The position numbers and the translations under genes were made by a program. From contig NZ_KB849803.1 in assembly GCF_000369065.1 (NCBI RefSeq), positions 248,001-312,000 on the forward strand: DNA of 64,000 nucleotides, in the 5' to 3' direction. Below are positions 31,194 through 39,296 of the stretch, in pieces; position 1 is the stretch's first letter, and the number at the start of each line of letters is the position of its first letter. Source of the DNA: Acinetobacter haemolyticus CIP 64.3 = MTCC 9819. GTDB lineage: Bacteria > Pseudomonadota > Gammaproteobacteria > Pseudomonadales > Moraxellaceae. The notes beneath the pieces are model-generated. The model did not search any database. It was not told where the DNA came from and saw nothing but the letters and a program-made list of their open reading frames with translations.

Positions 31194-32486
31194 TTACCAA
31201 AGTGCAAGTTGGGTACTATTTCCTGTGGTATCAACACCGCCCAATTCGGCAAAGTGATACAACTGACCAAGTAACTGCCGCAATGGCGGACCAGACTTTG
31301 CGTGAGTATCTGTAATCACAATAAATTCAAGTACGCGTGCGCGCTCTGACTGACGCTGCTTACTAACACGGTAACGAGGAACATCTTGCGTTAACAAAGT
31401 GACCTTGCCACGTTTTAAATTGGCGGTCAGTAAATCTTTTGGCTCAATATTCCCATCAGTCGAATAGCTGGTCAAGATATAACGGGCATTAATCGTTTCC
31501 AATAACTTTTCATAGGCATCTTTGGCATGTTTGGAAGAATTATAAGGACTTGGACGTTCTTTGCGCCACGCACGATCAATCCCGCTCTTGAAACCTTTGG
31601 TATCAGGTGAAGGCAAATCAACCTGATCCCATAAAGTCAGCGCATTCAAGACATGATAGTTACTGCTATAAGCATGTTGATTATAAGGCGGATCGAGATA
31701 AGCAACATCAACTTCAAAGCCACTCATTTGATTGGCCAAATGCTGAGAGTCAACACACCACATTTCTGCGGCAGGACGTTTTGCATCACCCACTTCACAG
31801 AAGCGGCTTGGTGTTAACCAAAGTAATGATTCGATTCGCTCCAAAGCAGTTTGAGTACGCCCACCCCAACCTTGGTGAAAGCTTTTAAACACCCCACTGG
31901 TGTTGCTCACAAAACTCGCTGAGTAGAGTAACGGTGCGAGTAAAGCACTCATTTCAACATCATTAATCGCACCTTGTGCTTGCCAAGTTGCAATCTGCTG
32001 ACGAATCGCATCAATTCGCATCCCATTACGACGCTTAAAGAACAAGCGATCACGAGCAGGATCATAGACATCATCATTTCGTGGGCACAAATTATGTGTA
32101 ACCCAGCCTTTCACTTCAGGCAAACGGTTCAGATAATCAATGGCTTTTTGATAGCCACCCAATTCTTTAAATGCTGGCGCATCAACACAAGCTAAAATCG
32201 CATGATTCAGCGCATGGCTATACGGCTCCCAGTCATTGGCAATCACACGATAACCATTTTGACGGGCCAAACGAGAAACCACCCCACTGCCGGCAAAGAA
32301 ATCCGCAAAAATCGGTGGATTCTTTTTCTTACTATTCAACGTCCCAGTAATCTCAAGCGCTTCTAAAATAAGGTGCAAAAGACGACGTTTATTCCCAAGA
32401 TATGGAACAAGCTGATGAAAAAGATATTCATCAGTCGTACGGGCAGCATGGCGACGTTTGTGATAAACCGATGGTTCTGGATTCAT
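31194..32486 (-). CDS. Orphan D12-class adenine-N6 DNA methyltransferase
   Basis: 430 residues. The SAM-binding region is FADFFAGSGVVSRLARQNG (motif I) and the catalytic motif IV is YLDPPYNQHAY. N-terminal VPYLGNKRRLLHLI is the opening of D12/Dam-like enzymes (YxGGKxxL variants). No restriction gene is near. Its ATG overlaps the ribD stop (ATGA-type, 32483-32486), so it is translated with ribD and is probably a fixed part of the genome, acting as an epigenetic or repair-marking enzyme. The target sequence cannot be told from the protein. Confidence 0.85.
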   Translation of the reverse strand: MNPEPSVYHKRRHAARTTDEYLFHQLVPYLGNKRRLLHLILEALEITGTLNSKKKNPPIFADFFAGSGVVSRLARQNGYRVIANDWEPYSHALNHAILACVDAPAFKELGGYQKAIDYLNRLPEVKGWVTHNLCPRNDDVYDPARDRLFFKRRNGMRIDAIRQQIATWQAQGAINDVEMSALLAPLLYSASFVSNTSGVFKSFHQGWGGRTQTALERIESLLWLTPSRFCEVGDAKRPAAEMWCVDSQHLANQMSGFEVDVAYLDPPYNQHAYSSNYHVLNALTLWDQVDLPSPDTKGFKSGIDRAWRKERPSPYNSSKHAKDAYEKLLETINARYILTSYSTDGNIEPKDLLTANLKRGKVTLLTQDVPRYRVSKQRQSERARVLEFIVITDTHAKSGPPLRQLLGQLYHFAELGGVDTTGNSTQLALW

Positions 32487-33583
32487 ATCATCTCTTGGAT
32501 AGGGAGCAATCTCAGGCGAATGTCTTGCCCAAGTTGGGTTACATCGACCAACTCAAATCGTCGTTGTTCGGCCATTTTGCTAAATTCAGCATTGAACATC
32601 GCGCGAGCAGATTGACCAAGTAAAGTTGGTGCAACATAACTAATCATTTCATCAACCAAACCTTGTTGCAAAAAGGCAGTCGATAAAGTTGCGCCCGCCT
32701 CAACCAATACATCATATATTTGGTATTGTTGAGAAAGGGTCTGCAATAATTGATTTAAAGGTTGCAGTGACAATTGTATCACGCCTAAATCAGCAAGTTG
32801 TTGGCGAAATGGTGTCATCACCATCACGGTTTCAGGATTTTTCAAAATCTTGGCTGTAAGCGGCAATTGCCCCTGACGATCTAAAATAATTCGCTTTGGC
32901 TGCACCACTGTATAAAGATCAACACCCTCTAGTACTCGGACATTCAGCTCACAATCATCGGCTAAAACCGTTTGAATGCCTGTAATCACCGCACCAGAGA
33001 TCGCCCGCCAGTGTTGCACATCTTGTCGAGCCAAGGTTCCTGTAATCCATTTTGACTCCCCAGAAGCCATCGCAGTACGCCCATCTAGACTTGATGCAAT
33101 TTTTAAACGGACATAAGGTAAACCTGTAGACATTGCTTTTAAAAAGCCTAGATTTAAACCTTTTGCATTCTCGGTACAAACACCTGTTTCAACCTCTATC
33201 CCGGCATCCTGCAAGATCTTTACACCCTTACCTGCAACCAATGGATTCGGATCCGAACAAGCAATCACAACCTTCTTCACTTGTGCCTTTACTAAAGCCT
33301 CAGCGCAAGGTGGTGTGCGACCATAATGTGCGCAAGGCTCTAAAGTCACATAGACCGTTGCATCTTTTGCATTTTCGCCCGCTTGGCGCAATGCAAAAAC
33401 TTCTGCATGCGGCTGACCTGCTTTTGGATGAAAGCCTTCACCTAAGATTTGCCCATCTTTGACAATGACACAACCTACATTGGGATTGGGTTTAGTTGAA
33501 TATTGCCCAAGTCGAGCCAAATCAATTGCCCGTTGCATCCAATACTGCGCTTGAGATAAATGATTTGGGGTTAACTCAGACAT
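32483..33583 (-). CDS. ribD: Bifunctional riboflavin deaminase/reductase RibD
   Basis: Carries out the second and third steps of riboflavin synthesis. N-terminal deaminase (1-150) with zinc ligands in HAEVFALRQAG and PCAHYGRTPPCAEAL; C-terminal NADPH reductase (about 155-360) with RLKIASSLDGRTA and SKWITG. nrdR lies 12 bp upstream, the conserved nrdR-ribD order. Confidence 0.95.
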   Translation of the reverse strand: MSELTPNHLSQAQYWMQRAIDLARLGQYSTKPNPNVGCVIVKDGQILGEGFHPKAGQPHAEVFALRQAGENAKDATVYVTLEPCAHYGRTPPCAEALVKAQVKKVVIACSDPNPLVAGKGVKILQDAGIEVETGVCTENAKGLNLGFLKAMSTGLPYVRLKIASSLDGRTAMASGESKWITGTLARQDVQHWRAISGAVITGIQTVLADDCELNVRVLEGVDLYTVVQPKRIILDRQGQLPLTAKILKNPETVMVMTPFRQQLADLGVIQLSLQPLNQLLQTLSQQYQIYDVLVEAGATLSTAFLQQGLVDEMISYVAPTLLGQSARAMFNAEFSKMAEQRRFELVDVTQLGQDIRLRLLPIQEMI

Positions 33584-33595
33584 AATCTCTCTAAC

Positions 33596-34060
33596 TTAGA
33601 CTTCATTTTCACGTTGTTGCATCTGCTCAATCTGATGGCGAAAAGCTTCAACATCTTGGAAATCTTGATAAACAGAGGCAAACCGAACATAAGCAACATG
33701 ATCCAATGCAAACAATGCTTGCATTACAATTTCACCAATCATTCTCGATTTCACATCACGTTCACCGAGACGACGGATTTGCGATTGGATATCACTGAGA
33801 ACCGTTTCAATCTGTTCTTGGGTCACAGGACGTTTTTGCAGCGCATGCATTAATGAACGGCGTAATTTTGCTTCATCAAACGGCTCACTTTTACCATCTG
33901 ACTTTAACACACGTGGCATCACAACATCATAGCTTTCAAATGTTGTAAAACGCTCACCACAAACCACACATTCACGGCGACGTCTAATCTGACAGCCTTC
34001 GGCAGCCAAACGGGAGTCAATGACTTTACTATCAGCGGCGTTACAAAATGGACAATGCAT
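33596..34060 (-). CDS. nrdR: Transcriptional repressor NrdR
   Basis: Zinc-ribbon plus ATP-cone repressor of ribonucleotide reductase genes. Zinc ligands: CPFC at residues 3-6 and CVVC near 31-34. ATP-cone about 49-139 ([22 protein letters not shown]). 154 residues, typical. First gene of the nrdR-ribD-methyltransferase unit. Confidence 0.95.
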   Translation of the reverse strand: MHCPFCNAADSKVIDSRLAAEGCQIRRRRECVVCGERFTTFESYDVVMPRVLKSDGKSEPFDEAKLRRSLMHALQKRPVTQEQIETVLSDIQSQIRRLGERDVKSRMIGEIVMQALFALDHVAYVRFASVYQDFQDVEAFRHQIEQMQQRENEV

Positions 34061-34151
34061 ATGGGTGCGATTATTTCCTCATTTTGCTTAAGTGTAGCAA
34101 AGTTTCTTGGATTGCAGAACTAGGGGCTTCGAGCTGTTTTATAATGCATAA

Positions 34152-34179
34152 AAAAGCAGCTCCTTATGGAGCTGCTTTT
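34152..34179. terminator. Terminator after amtB
   Basis: AAAAGCAGCTCC-TTAT-GGAGCTGCTTTT, 12-bp stem with T-runs both ways, 17 bases past the amtB stop. Confidence 0.9.
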
Positions 34180-34195
34180 AGATCAATAATTTTAA

Positions 34196-35587
34196 TTATT
34201 CAACGCGTTCGCCATGTTGACTTAAGTCAAGACCCATACGTTCATCGTCATTGCTCACACGGATACCAATTGCAAGATCAATCACTTTTAAGATAATGAA
34301 GGTCATCACTGCACTATACGCGATAGTTGCTAATACACCTTCAACTTGCACCCATAATTGAGTCAACATATTTGCTGGAGCATCATCACCCATGATGAAT
34401 TCACTTGCAAATACAGCAGTTAAGATCGCACCAACGATACCACCAACACCATGTAACCCAAATGCATCTAAAGAGTCATCCGCTTTCAGTGTACGTTTCA
34501 ATGCGGTAATACCCCAGAAGCAAACAACACCACCGATCAGACCCATGATTAATGCGCCACCTACAGTTACGAAACCTGCAGCTGGAGTAATCACGACTAG
34601 ACCAGCAACCGCACCAGAAGCTGCACCTAAAACTGAAGCTTTACCACGAACAACTTTCTCAGCCACTAACCAAGACAATGCCGCTGCCGCTGCCGCAACT
34701 TGAGTTACAACAATTGCATAAGAGGCTGAACCATTTGCACCCAATGCAGAACCACCGTTGAAACCAAACCAACCTACCCAAAGTAAGCTCGCACCAACAA
34801 CAGTTAACGCAAGGTTATGAGGCGCCATAGATTCACGACCAAGCCCCATACGTTTTCCAAGCATATAAGCCGCAACTAGACCAGCAACACCAGAGTTGAT
34901 ATGAACGACAGTACCACCCGCAAAGTCTAAAGCACCATCATTGCCTAACCAACCGCCACCCCATACCCAGTGAGTAATCGGTGCATATACCACAACAACC
35001 CAAATCGCGATGAAAGCAACAAATGCTCCAAATTTCATACGCTCAGCGATCGAACCACTAATGATCGCAACCGTAATAATCGCAAAAGTCATTTGGAATA
35101 CAACAAATAGAATCTCAGGAATTGAACCGCTGAGCGCATCAGTTCCTATGCCTGACAGCATCAGCTTATCAAGTCCACCAATAAAGGCATTTCCTTCACC
35201 GAAAGCTAATGTATAACCTATGACGATCCAAGCGATACTTACTACCGCAGCCGCAACAAAGCTATGTGCCATCGTGCTCAGTACGTTCTTTTTACGAACC
35301 ATACCACCGTAGAATAACGCTAAGCCTGGAATTGTCATTAACAGAACCAATGCCGTTGAAACAAGAATCCAAGCTGTATCACCCGTATCCAATGTTGCTT
35401 CTGCTTCAGGCTCCGCAGCCACTTCAACAGGAGCTTCAGCTTCAATAGCTTCCGGTATTGTATTTGTCTCAGTTACAACAACAGTTTGCTCTGTAACTGG
35501 AGTTGAAGCAGCTTCTTCTGCCCATACGACAGTCGAACCACCTAGGAGTGCGCCAGATAAACTAAGCGCCATAAGCATTTTTTTCAT
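34196..35587 (-). CDS. amtB: Ammonium transporter AmtB
   Basis: Trimeric inner-membrane ammonium channel, 463 residues, about eleven membrane segments after a cleavable signal peptide (1-24). Between them lies an unusual Glu/Ala/Thr/Val-rich acidic stretch (about 25-70). Family motifs: DTGDTAWILVSTALVLLM, GLALFYGGMVRKKN, NDGALDFAGGTVVHINSG, WFGFNGGS, and DALDAFGLHG-like region (here SLDAFGLHGVGG). It follows glnK and is gated by it under nitrogen sufficiency. Confidence 0.95.
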   Translation of the reverse strand: MKKMLMALSLSGALLGGSTVVWAEEAASTPVTEQTVVVTETNTIPEAIEAEAPVEVAAEPEAEATLDTGDTAWILVSTALVLLMTIPGLALFYGGMVRKKNVLSTMAHSFVAAAVVSIAWIVIGYTLAFGEGNAFIGGLDKLMLSGIGTDALSGSIPEILFVVFQMTFAIITVAIISGSIAERMKFGAFVAFIAIWVVVVYAPITHWVWGGGWLGNDGALDFAGGTVVHINSGVAGLVAAYMLGKRMGLGRESMAPHNLALTVVGASLLWVGWFGFNGGSALGANGSASYAIVVTQVAAAAAALSWLVAEKVVRGKASVLGAASGAVAGLVVITPAAGFVTVGGALIMGLIGGVVCFWGITALKRTLKADDSLDAFGLHGVGGIVGAILTAVFASEFIMGDDAPANMLTQLWVQVEGVLATIAYSAVMTFIILKVIDLAIGIRVSNDDERMGLDLSQHGERVE

Positions 35588-35655
35588 TCGTGTCCCCCAA
35601 CCTCATTTTGTGAGCTATTTCTCTTAATTTCTAACTCAGCAAAGTTTGTGCCAAT

Positions 35656-36108
<453 letters not shown>

Positions 36109-36189
36109 TTAAGCGAATAGAAGTAGATCATCAATAGAAAATAAGCATCATTTGCCAAGATTTAACTAGATTTCTCAGTCACATCCCAA

Positions 36190-36240
36190 GCTGCTCAGCA
36201 GTGCTAGAGGATTCCAACAAGCAATGGTACACTGAGCAGC
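36190..36240. other. Inverted repeat upstream of ubiK
   Basis: GCTGCTCAG (36190-36198) and CTGAGCAGC (36232-36240) could form a 9-bp stem around a 33-base loop in the leader of ubiK. No T-run follows. A regulatory role is possible but unproven. Confidence 0.35.
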
Positions 36241-36267
36241 AAATATACATAACTTATTGAGCACTTT

Positions 36268-36495
36268 ATGATTGAAACTCTTTTACAAGCGATTTTGCAG
36301 CAAGTTGATCAACCTAAAAAAGACTTGGAAAAAAACTTGCGAGCATTGTTAAATGAAAGTATCGAAAAATTAGATCTGGTTTCCAAGCAAGAGCTTGATC
36401 GCCAAAGAACAGCTTTGAATTTAGCAAATCAGCGCCTAACCGAATTACAGCAACAAATGAAAACTTTAGAGGAAATGGTGCAGAACAAAAAATAA
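36268..36495 (+). CDS. ubiK: Ubiquinone biosynthesis accessory factor UbiK
   Basis: 75-residue BMFP/YqiC-family protein: an N-terminal amphipathic helix (MIETLLQAILQ) and a C-terminal trimeric coiled coil (about 38-72, RTALNLANQRLTELQQQM). Assists the aerobic Ubi enzyme complex. Located 69 bp before comM, the usual neighbour. Confidence 0.85.
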   Translation: MIETLLQAILQQVDQPKKDLEKNLRALLNESIEKLDLVSKQELDRQRTALNLANQRLTELQQQMKTLEEMVQNKK

Positions 36496-36564
36496 GCACC
36501 AACTCGGTGCAAAAAGCACCTCAAAATGATTAAAAATAAAGCACCACAATGGAACAACAATAAA

Positions 36565-37404
36565 ATGTCTTTTGCAAAAATTTATACGAGGGGATTATTG
36601 GGGCTACATGCGCCTCAAATCGAGGTCGAAGTTCATATCAGTTCAGGGCTACCCTCTTTGACCATCGTTGGTTTACCCGAAGCTGCTGTCCGAGAAAGCA
36701 AAGATCGTGTTCGTTCAGCAATTATCAATAGTGGATTCTTGTTTCCAACCAAACGTTTAACTATTAATTTAGCGCCAGCAGATTTACCCAAAGACGGGTC
36801 TCGCCTAGATTTGCCCATTGCACTGGGTATTTTGATTGCATCAGGACAATTACCAGAACAATGTACGGATGGGTTTGAATTTATTGGTGAATTAGCACTT
36901 GATGGTCATTTACGCCCAATTTCTGGCGCATTGACCATAGCAATGGCCTGTCAGCAAGCCAAGCATCGTATGTTACTTCCGACTGCAAACTTAGATGAAG
37001 CGAGTCAACTCCCAAACTTCGAAGTATATGGGGCTCAACATCTTCAAGAAGTTTGTGCACATTTTTTGGGCAACACCAAGCTCAGTGCTGCACCACAACG
37101 AGAAAATATCAACAGCTTACAATATCAATTTGATCTTGCAGATGTGAAAGGGCAACTTCGCCCTCGCCGTGCACTCGAAATTGCAGCCGCAGGTGGTCAT
37201 TCATTACTATTTAAAGGTCCACCAGGTACGGGTAAAACCTTGCTTGCCTCACGTTTAGCTTCTATTTTGCCACCCCTCAATGCTCAAGAAAATTTGGAAG
37301 TTGCGAGTATTTACTCTGTGGCAAATGCCCCGCACCATTTTGGGCAACGTCCTTTTCGTGCTCCTCACCACACTGCATCTGCAATTGCATTGGTCGGAGG
37401 TGGC
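36565..37404 (+). pseudogene. comM: ComM (Mg-chelatase-like ATPase), cut off by a transposon
   Basis: ComM is a hexameric helicase that promotes branch migration in natural transformation. The N-terminal Lon-like domain (MSFAKIYTRGLLGL... to about 170) and Walker A KGPPGTGKTLL (about 222) are intact. At APHHTASAIALVGGG (base 37404) homology stops; the frame then reads ~34 unrelated codons of transposon DNA to a stop at 37506. The rest of the AAA+ domain and the C-terminus are missing, and are not found later in the window. ComM is therefore inactive, and transformation of divergent DNA should be reduced. comM is the well-known entry site of AbaR/AbGRI islands in A. baumannii. Confidence 0.93.
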
Positions 37405-37450
37405 TGTGATTTACAAACAACTATGCGACATTACAAACAACTATGCGACA
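37405..37450. repeat. Transposon end with two tandem 20-bp repeats
   Basis: The inserted DNA begins TGTGATTTAC at 37405. TTACAAACAACTATGCGACA occurs at 37411-37430 and again directly at 37431-37450. A TGT end followed by repeated ~20-bp sites containing TGTCGCA (minus strand) is the arrangement of transposase-binding sites in Tn7/Tn5053-type elements. The opposite end is outside the window, so inverted repeats and the 5-bp target duplication cannot be checked. Confidence 0.8.
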
Positions 37451-37677
37451 AGTTATTCCGTAATACTGTATCCAGAGCTTTAGAACTCAATTTTGAAAAT
37501 GGATAATAAGTTTGAAGAAAAAAGTACTTAAAAATGATTATTCCATAGCAGGTGAACAGTCAGCTATGTTATAAAAATTAATAAATGTTTCAACCCAACA
37601 CTATATTTAGTAAATAAATAAAAAATTAACACAAGATATAGATCTAATTTTAGTTTTAGTTATAGTTTTATAAAAAA

Positions 37678-37706
37678 TTGACAGACCCCAATATTTCATC
37701 TATCTT
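37678..37706 (+). promoter_or_regulatory. Sigma-70 promoter of the XRE/ImmA regulator gene
   Basis: TTGACA (37678-37683), a 17-base spacer, and TATCTT (37701-37706). Transcription would start near 37713, which makes the ATG at 37713 unlikely and supports the one at 37749. Confidence 0.65.
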
Positions 37707-37748
37707 ACCCGCATGAATCGAAAGAAAATTTTGATTCAGGGAGGAGAT

Positions 37749-38819
37749 ATGCCTACATTTAATCCAGACATGTTAAGAATTGCTCGGGACCTGAGAGGGA
37801 TGAGCCAAACTGAGCTTGTCCAAAAAATGGGAAATATTACTCAAGCTGCCTTATCCAAAATTGAGAAAGGCGACATTAAGCCTTCTGATGAAACAAAATT
37901 TAATATTGCAAAGACCCTTAATTTCCCAGAAAGGTTTTTTCACCAAAACGACCACTTTAAAGTGTCCCCAATTAGTTTACATGCTTACCGAAAAAAAGCT
38001 TCAACCACAGCTAAAATCCTAAGTCAAATCAATGCTGAAATGACAATTAAAGCTTCAAATCTAGATAAACTTGATTTGTTTTGTCAGTTAGAAACATCTT
38101 TACCATTACCAAGTTATCAAATACATATAAATGTTAGTTCAGCCGCTGAAGCTGCATTAAATCTTCGTAAAGAATGGGATTTGGGACTAAACCCTATTGA
38201 AGATTTGACTGGACTCATTGAAAAAGCTGGGGTCTTTATTTTCTATTGTAATTTTGAAGAAGATCACATTGATGGGGTATCTTTACAAACTCAAAATAGC
38301 CCTCCATGTATTTTCCTCAATGCAAACCAGCCTAATGATCGAATTCGCTTTACCTTAGCACATGAGTTAGGACATTTAATTCTTCATAAATATGCTCCAT
38401 CAATAGACATGGAAGAAGAAGCGAATGAATTTGCTGCAGAGTTTTTAATTCCAACTGAGGCTGTGCAAGGCCAGTTACAAACAACTAATCTTAAGACTTA
38501 CGCAACACATAAGTTGTTCTGGAAAGTCTCCATGGCGGCTCTAATTGTGAAATCAAAACACATTGGAGAAATCAGTGACAGGCAATCGGCAACATTATGG
38601 CGCCAAATGAGTATGTATGGTTACCGCAAAGCTGAGCCTTATTCCTTAGAAAGGGAGCACCCTCAACGTTTTGCTAAATTAATGATGGATTTTTGCCAAG
38701 GTGATAAGTCAAAAGTCATTCCAGATTTATCATCCTTCTTTAACTTATACCCAGAAGATTTCACTCAGCTTTATAAAGCGGATATCGAAGAGATGGAGAG
38801 ATTTTCTATGGCTTCTTAA
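37749..38819 (+). CDS. XRE-family regulator fused to an ImmA/IrrE metallopeptidase
   Basis: 356 residues. N-terminal HTH at about 5-60 (LRIARDLRGMSQTELVQKM...QAALSKIEKG). C-terminal zinc peptidase with HELGH at 205-209 and a following Glu-rich helix (EEEANEFAAEFL). Such proteins act as regulators whose peptidase part cleaves a repressor (ImmA-ImmR), and as IrrE-type stress switches. Start: ATG 37749 with GGGAGGAG 5 bases upstream. It is the first gene inside the transposon end and faces the CBASS operon, so it may control it or the element; that is inference. Confidence 0.85.
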   Translation: MPTFNPDMLRIARDLRGMSQTELVQKMGNITQAALSKIEKGDIKPSDETKFNIAKTLNFPERFFHQNDHFKVSPISLHAYRKKASTTAKILSQINAEMTIKASNLDKLDLFCQLETSLPLPSYQIHINVSSAAEAALNLRKEWDLGLNPIEDLTGLIEKAGVFIFYCNFEEDHIDGVSLQTQNSPPCIFLNANQPNDRIRFTLAHELGHLILHKYAPSIDMEEEANEFAAEFLIPTEAVQGQLQTTNLKTYATHKLFWKVSMAALIVKSKHIGEISDRQSATLWRQMSMYGYRKAEPYSLEREHPQRFAKLMMDFCQGDKSKVIPDLSSFFNLYPEDFTQLYKADIEEMERFSMAS

Positions 38820-38825
38820 TATTTT

Positions 38826-38845
38826 AGCCGACCCGAAGGTCGGCT
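38826..38845 (+). other. Stable hairpin after the ImmA gene
   Basis: AGCCGACC-CGAA-GGTCGGCT, an 8-bp GC-rich stem with a tetraloop, 7 bases past the stop of the ImmA gene. No T-run follows on either strand, so it is either a weak terminator or the 5' part of the structured RNA that begins at 38850. Confidence 0.55.
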
Positions 38846-38849
38846 AGTA

Positions 38850-38941
38850 AACGTGAGAAAGGCAGATTTGGGCATATGCCCCTGCGATTTCAGGACCAAA
38901 GACTTGGCTATCCATAATTACGGATAGATGTCTTTCACGTT
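38850..38941 (+). ncRNA. Candidate structured RNA, four-way junction
   Basis: An outer stem pairs 38850-38861 with 38932-38941 (AACGTG/CACGTT, then AAAG/CTTT with two bulged bases). Inside it are three hairpins in a row: 38862-38885 (GCAG/CTGC closing GGGC-ATAT-GCCC), 38896-38907 (CCAA-AGAC-TTGG) and 38908-38927 (CTATCC/GGATAG). The last two abut exactly and could stack. No protein frame covers it. It lies between the ImmA regulator and a 42-codon gene, upstream of CBASS. I do not recognise the family; it could be the sensor part of a leader or a separate small RNA. Confidence 0.6.
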
Positions 38942-38983
38942 AGTCCTCGTGATGTGGTGTCTCGATTCTAACGTAAAAGCTCT

Positions 38984-39051
38984 CTCCTCCGCAACGGACA
39001 ATCCTGTCTACTCCTAAGTCGCACTCACATTACCATGCCCTATGTGAGGAG
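38984..39051 (+). promoter_or_regulatory. Leader with possible alternative pairing around the ribosome site
   Basis: The Shine-Dalgarno GAGGAG (39046-39051) of the small gene at 39059 half overlaps a hairpin CTCACAT (39024-39030)/ATGTGAG (39042-39048). Upstream, CTCCTC at 38984-38989 is an exact complement of GAGGAG. The two pairings exclude each other, as in translational riboregulators. Seen by eye; energies were not calculated. Confidence 0.45.
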
Positions 39052-39058
39052 TACACTT

Positions 39059-39187
39059 ATGTCTACAAACGACGATGGTATTGAATATGTGTACACACGA
39101 TTCATTACCAGAAACGGCAAACGTATTTATCACCAAAAAGGTGGTTTATATAAGTTTCCGAAACGTTCAAAAAAGTCAAAGTCTTAG
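39059..39187 (+). CDS. Small basic protein of 42 residues
   Basis: ATG at 39059 with GAGGAG 7 bases upstream, stop TAG at 39185-39187. The sequence begins MSTNDDGIEYVYTRFITRNG and ends in a Lys/Ser-rich basic tail (KFPKRSKKSKS). Short proteins with an FITRNGKRIY-type core occur widely in gammaproteobacteria without known function, as far as I recall. It has no membrane segment. A structured RNA and a possible riboregulator precede it, and the CBASS operon starts 110 bp downstream. Confidence 0.7.
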   Translation: MSTNDDGIEYVYTRFITRNGKRIYHQKGGLYKFPKRSKKSKS

Positions 39188-39236
39188 ATTAAATTAACTG
39201 AGCTAATGGCTTTTAAAATTTTAAGTAATTGTTCTC

Positions 39237-39264
39237 TACCCAGTTTTTTTAGGGGGGCTGGGTA
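39237..39264 (+). other. Inverted repeat just before the CBASS operon
   Basis: TACCCAG (39237-39243) and CTGGGTA (39258-39264) around TTTTTTTAGGGGGG. It stands between the small gene and the CD-NTase gene, 19 bases before the latter's ribosome site. It could be a weak terminator or a repressor site. Confidence 0.35.
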
Positions 39265-39296
39265 CCAAATTAACTTATATTTTGAGAGAGCAACAC

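Noticed and set aside
37405..37506. ComM C-terminus ending at 37506
   Set aside because: These codons come from the transposon end, including the two 20-bp repeats.
38826..38845. Rho-independent terminator after the ImmA gene
   Set aside because: The stem is good but no T-run follows on either strand, so it was listed only as a hairpin.
38850..38941. tRNA gene
   Set aside because: The cloverleaf outline is suggestive, but arm lengths are wrong and there is no TTCRA T-loop, no anticodon arm of 5+7 and no CCA end.
37749..39187. Toxin-antitoxin pair made of the ImmA regulator and the small gene
   Set aside because: The two are 240 bp apart with structured RNA between them, and the small protein shows no toxin-like feature; no support beyond proximity.
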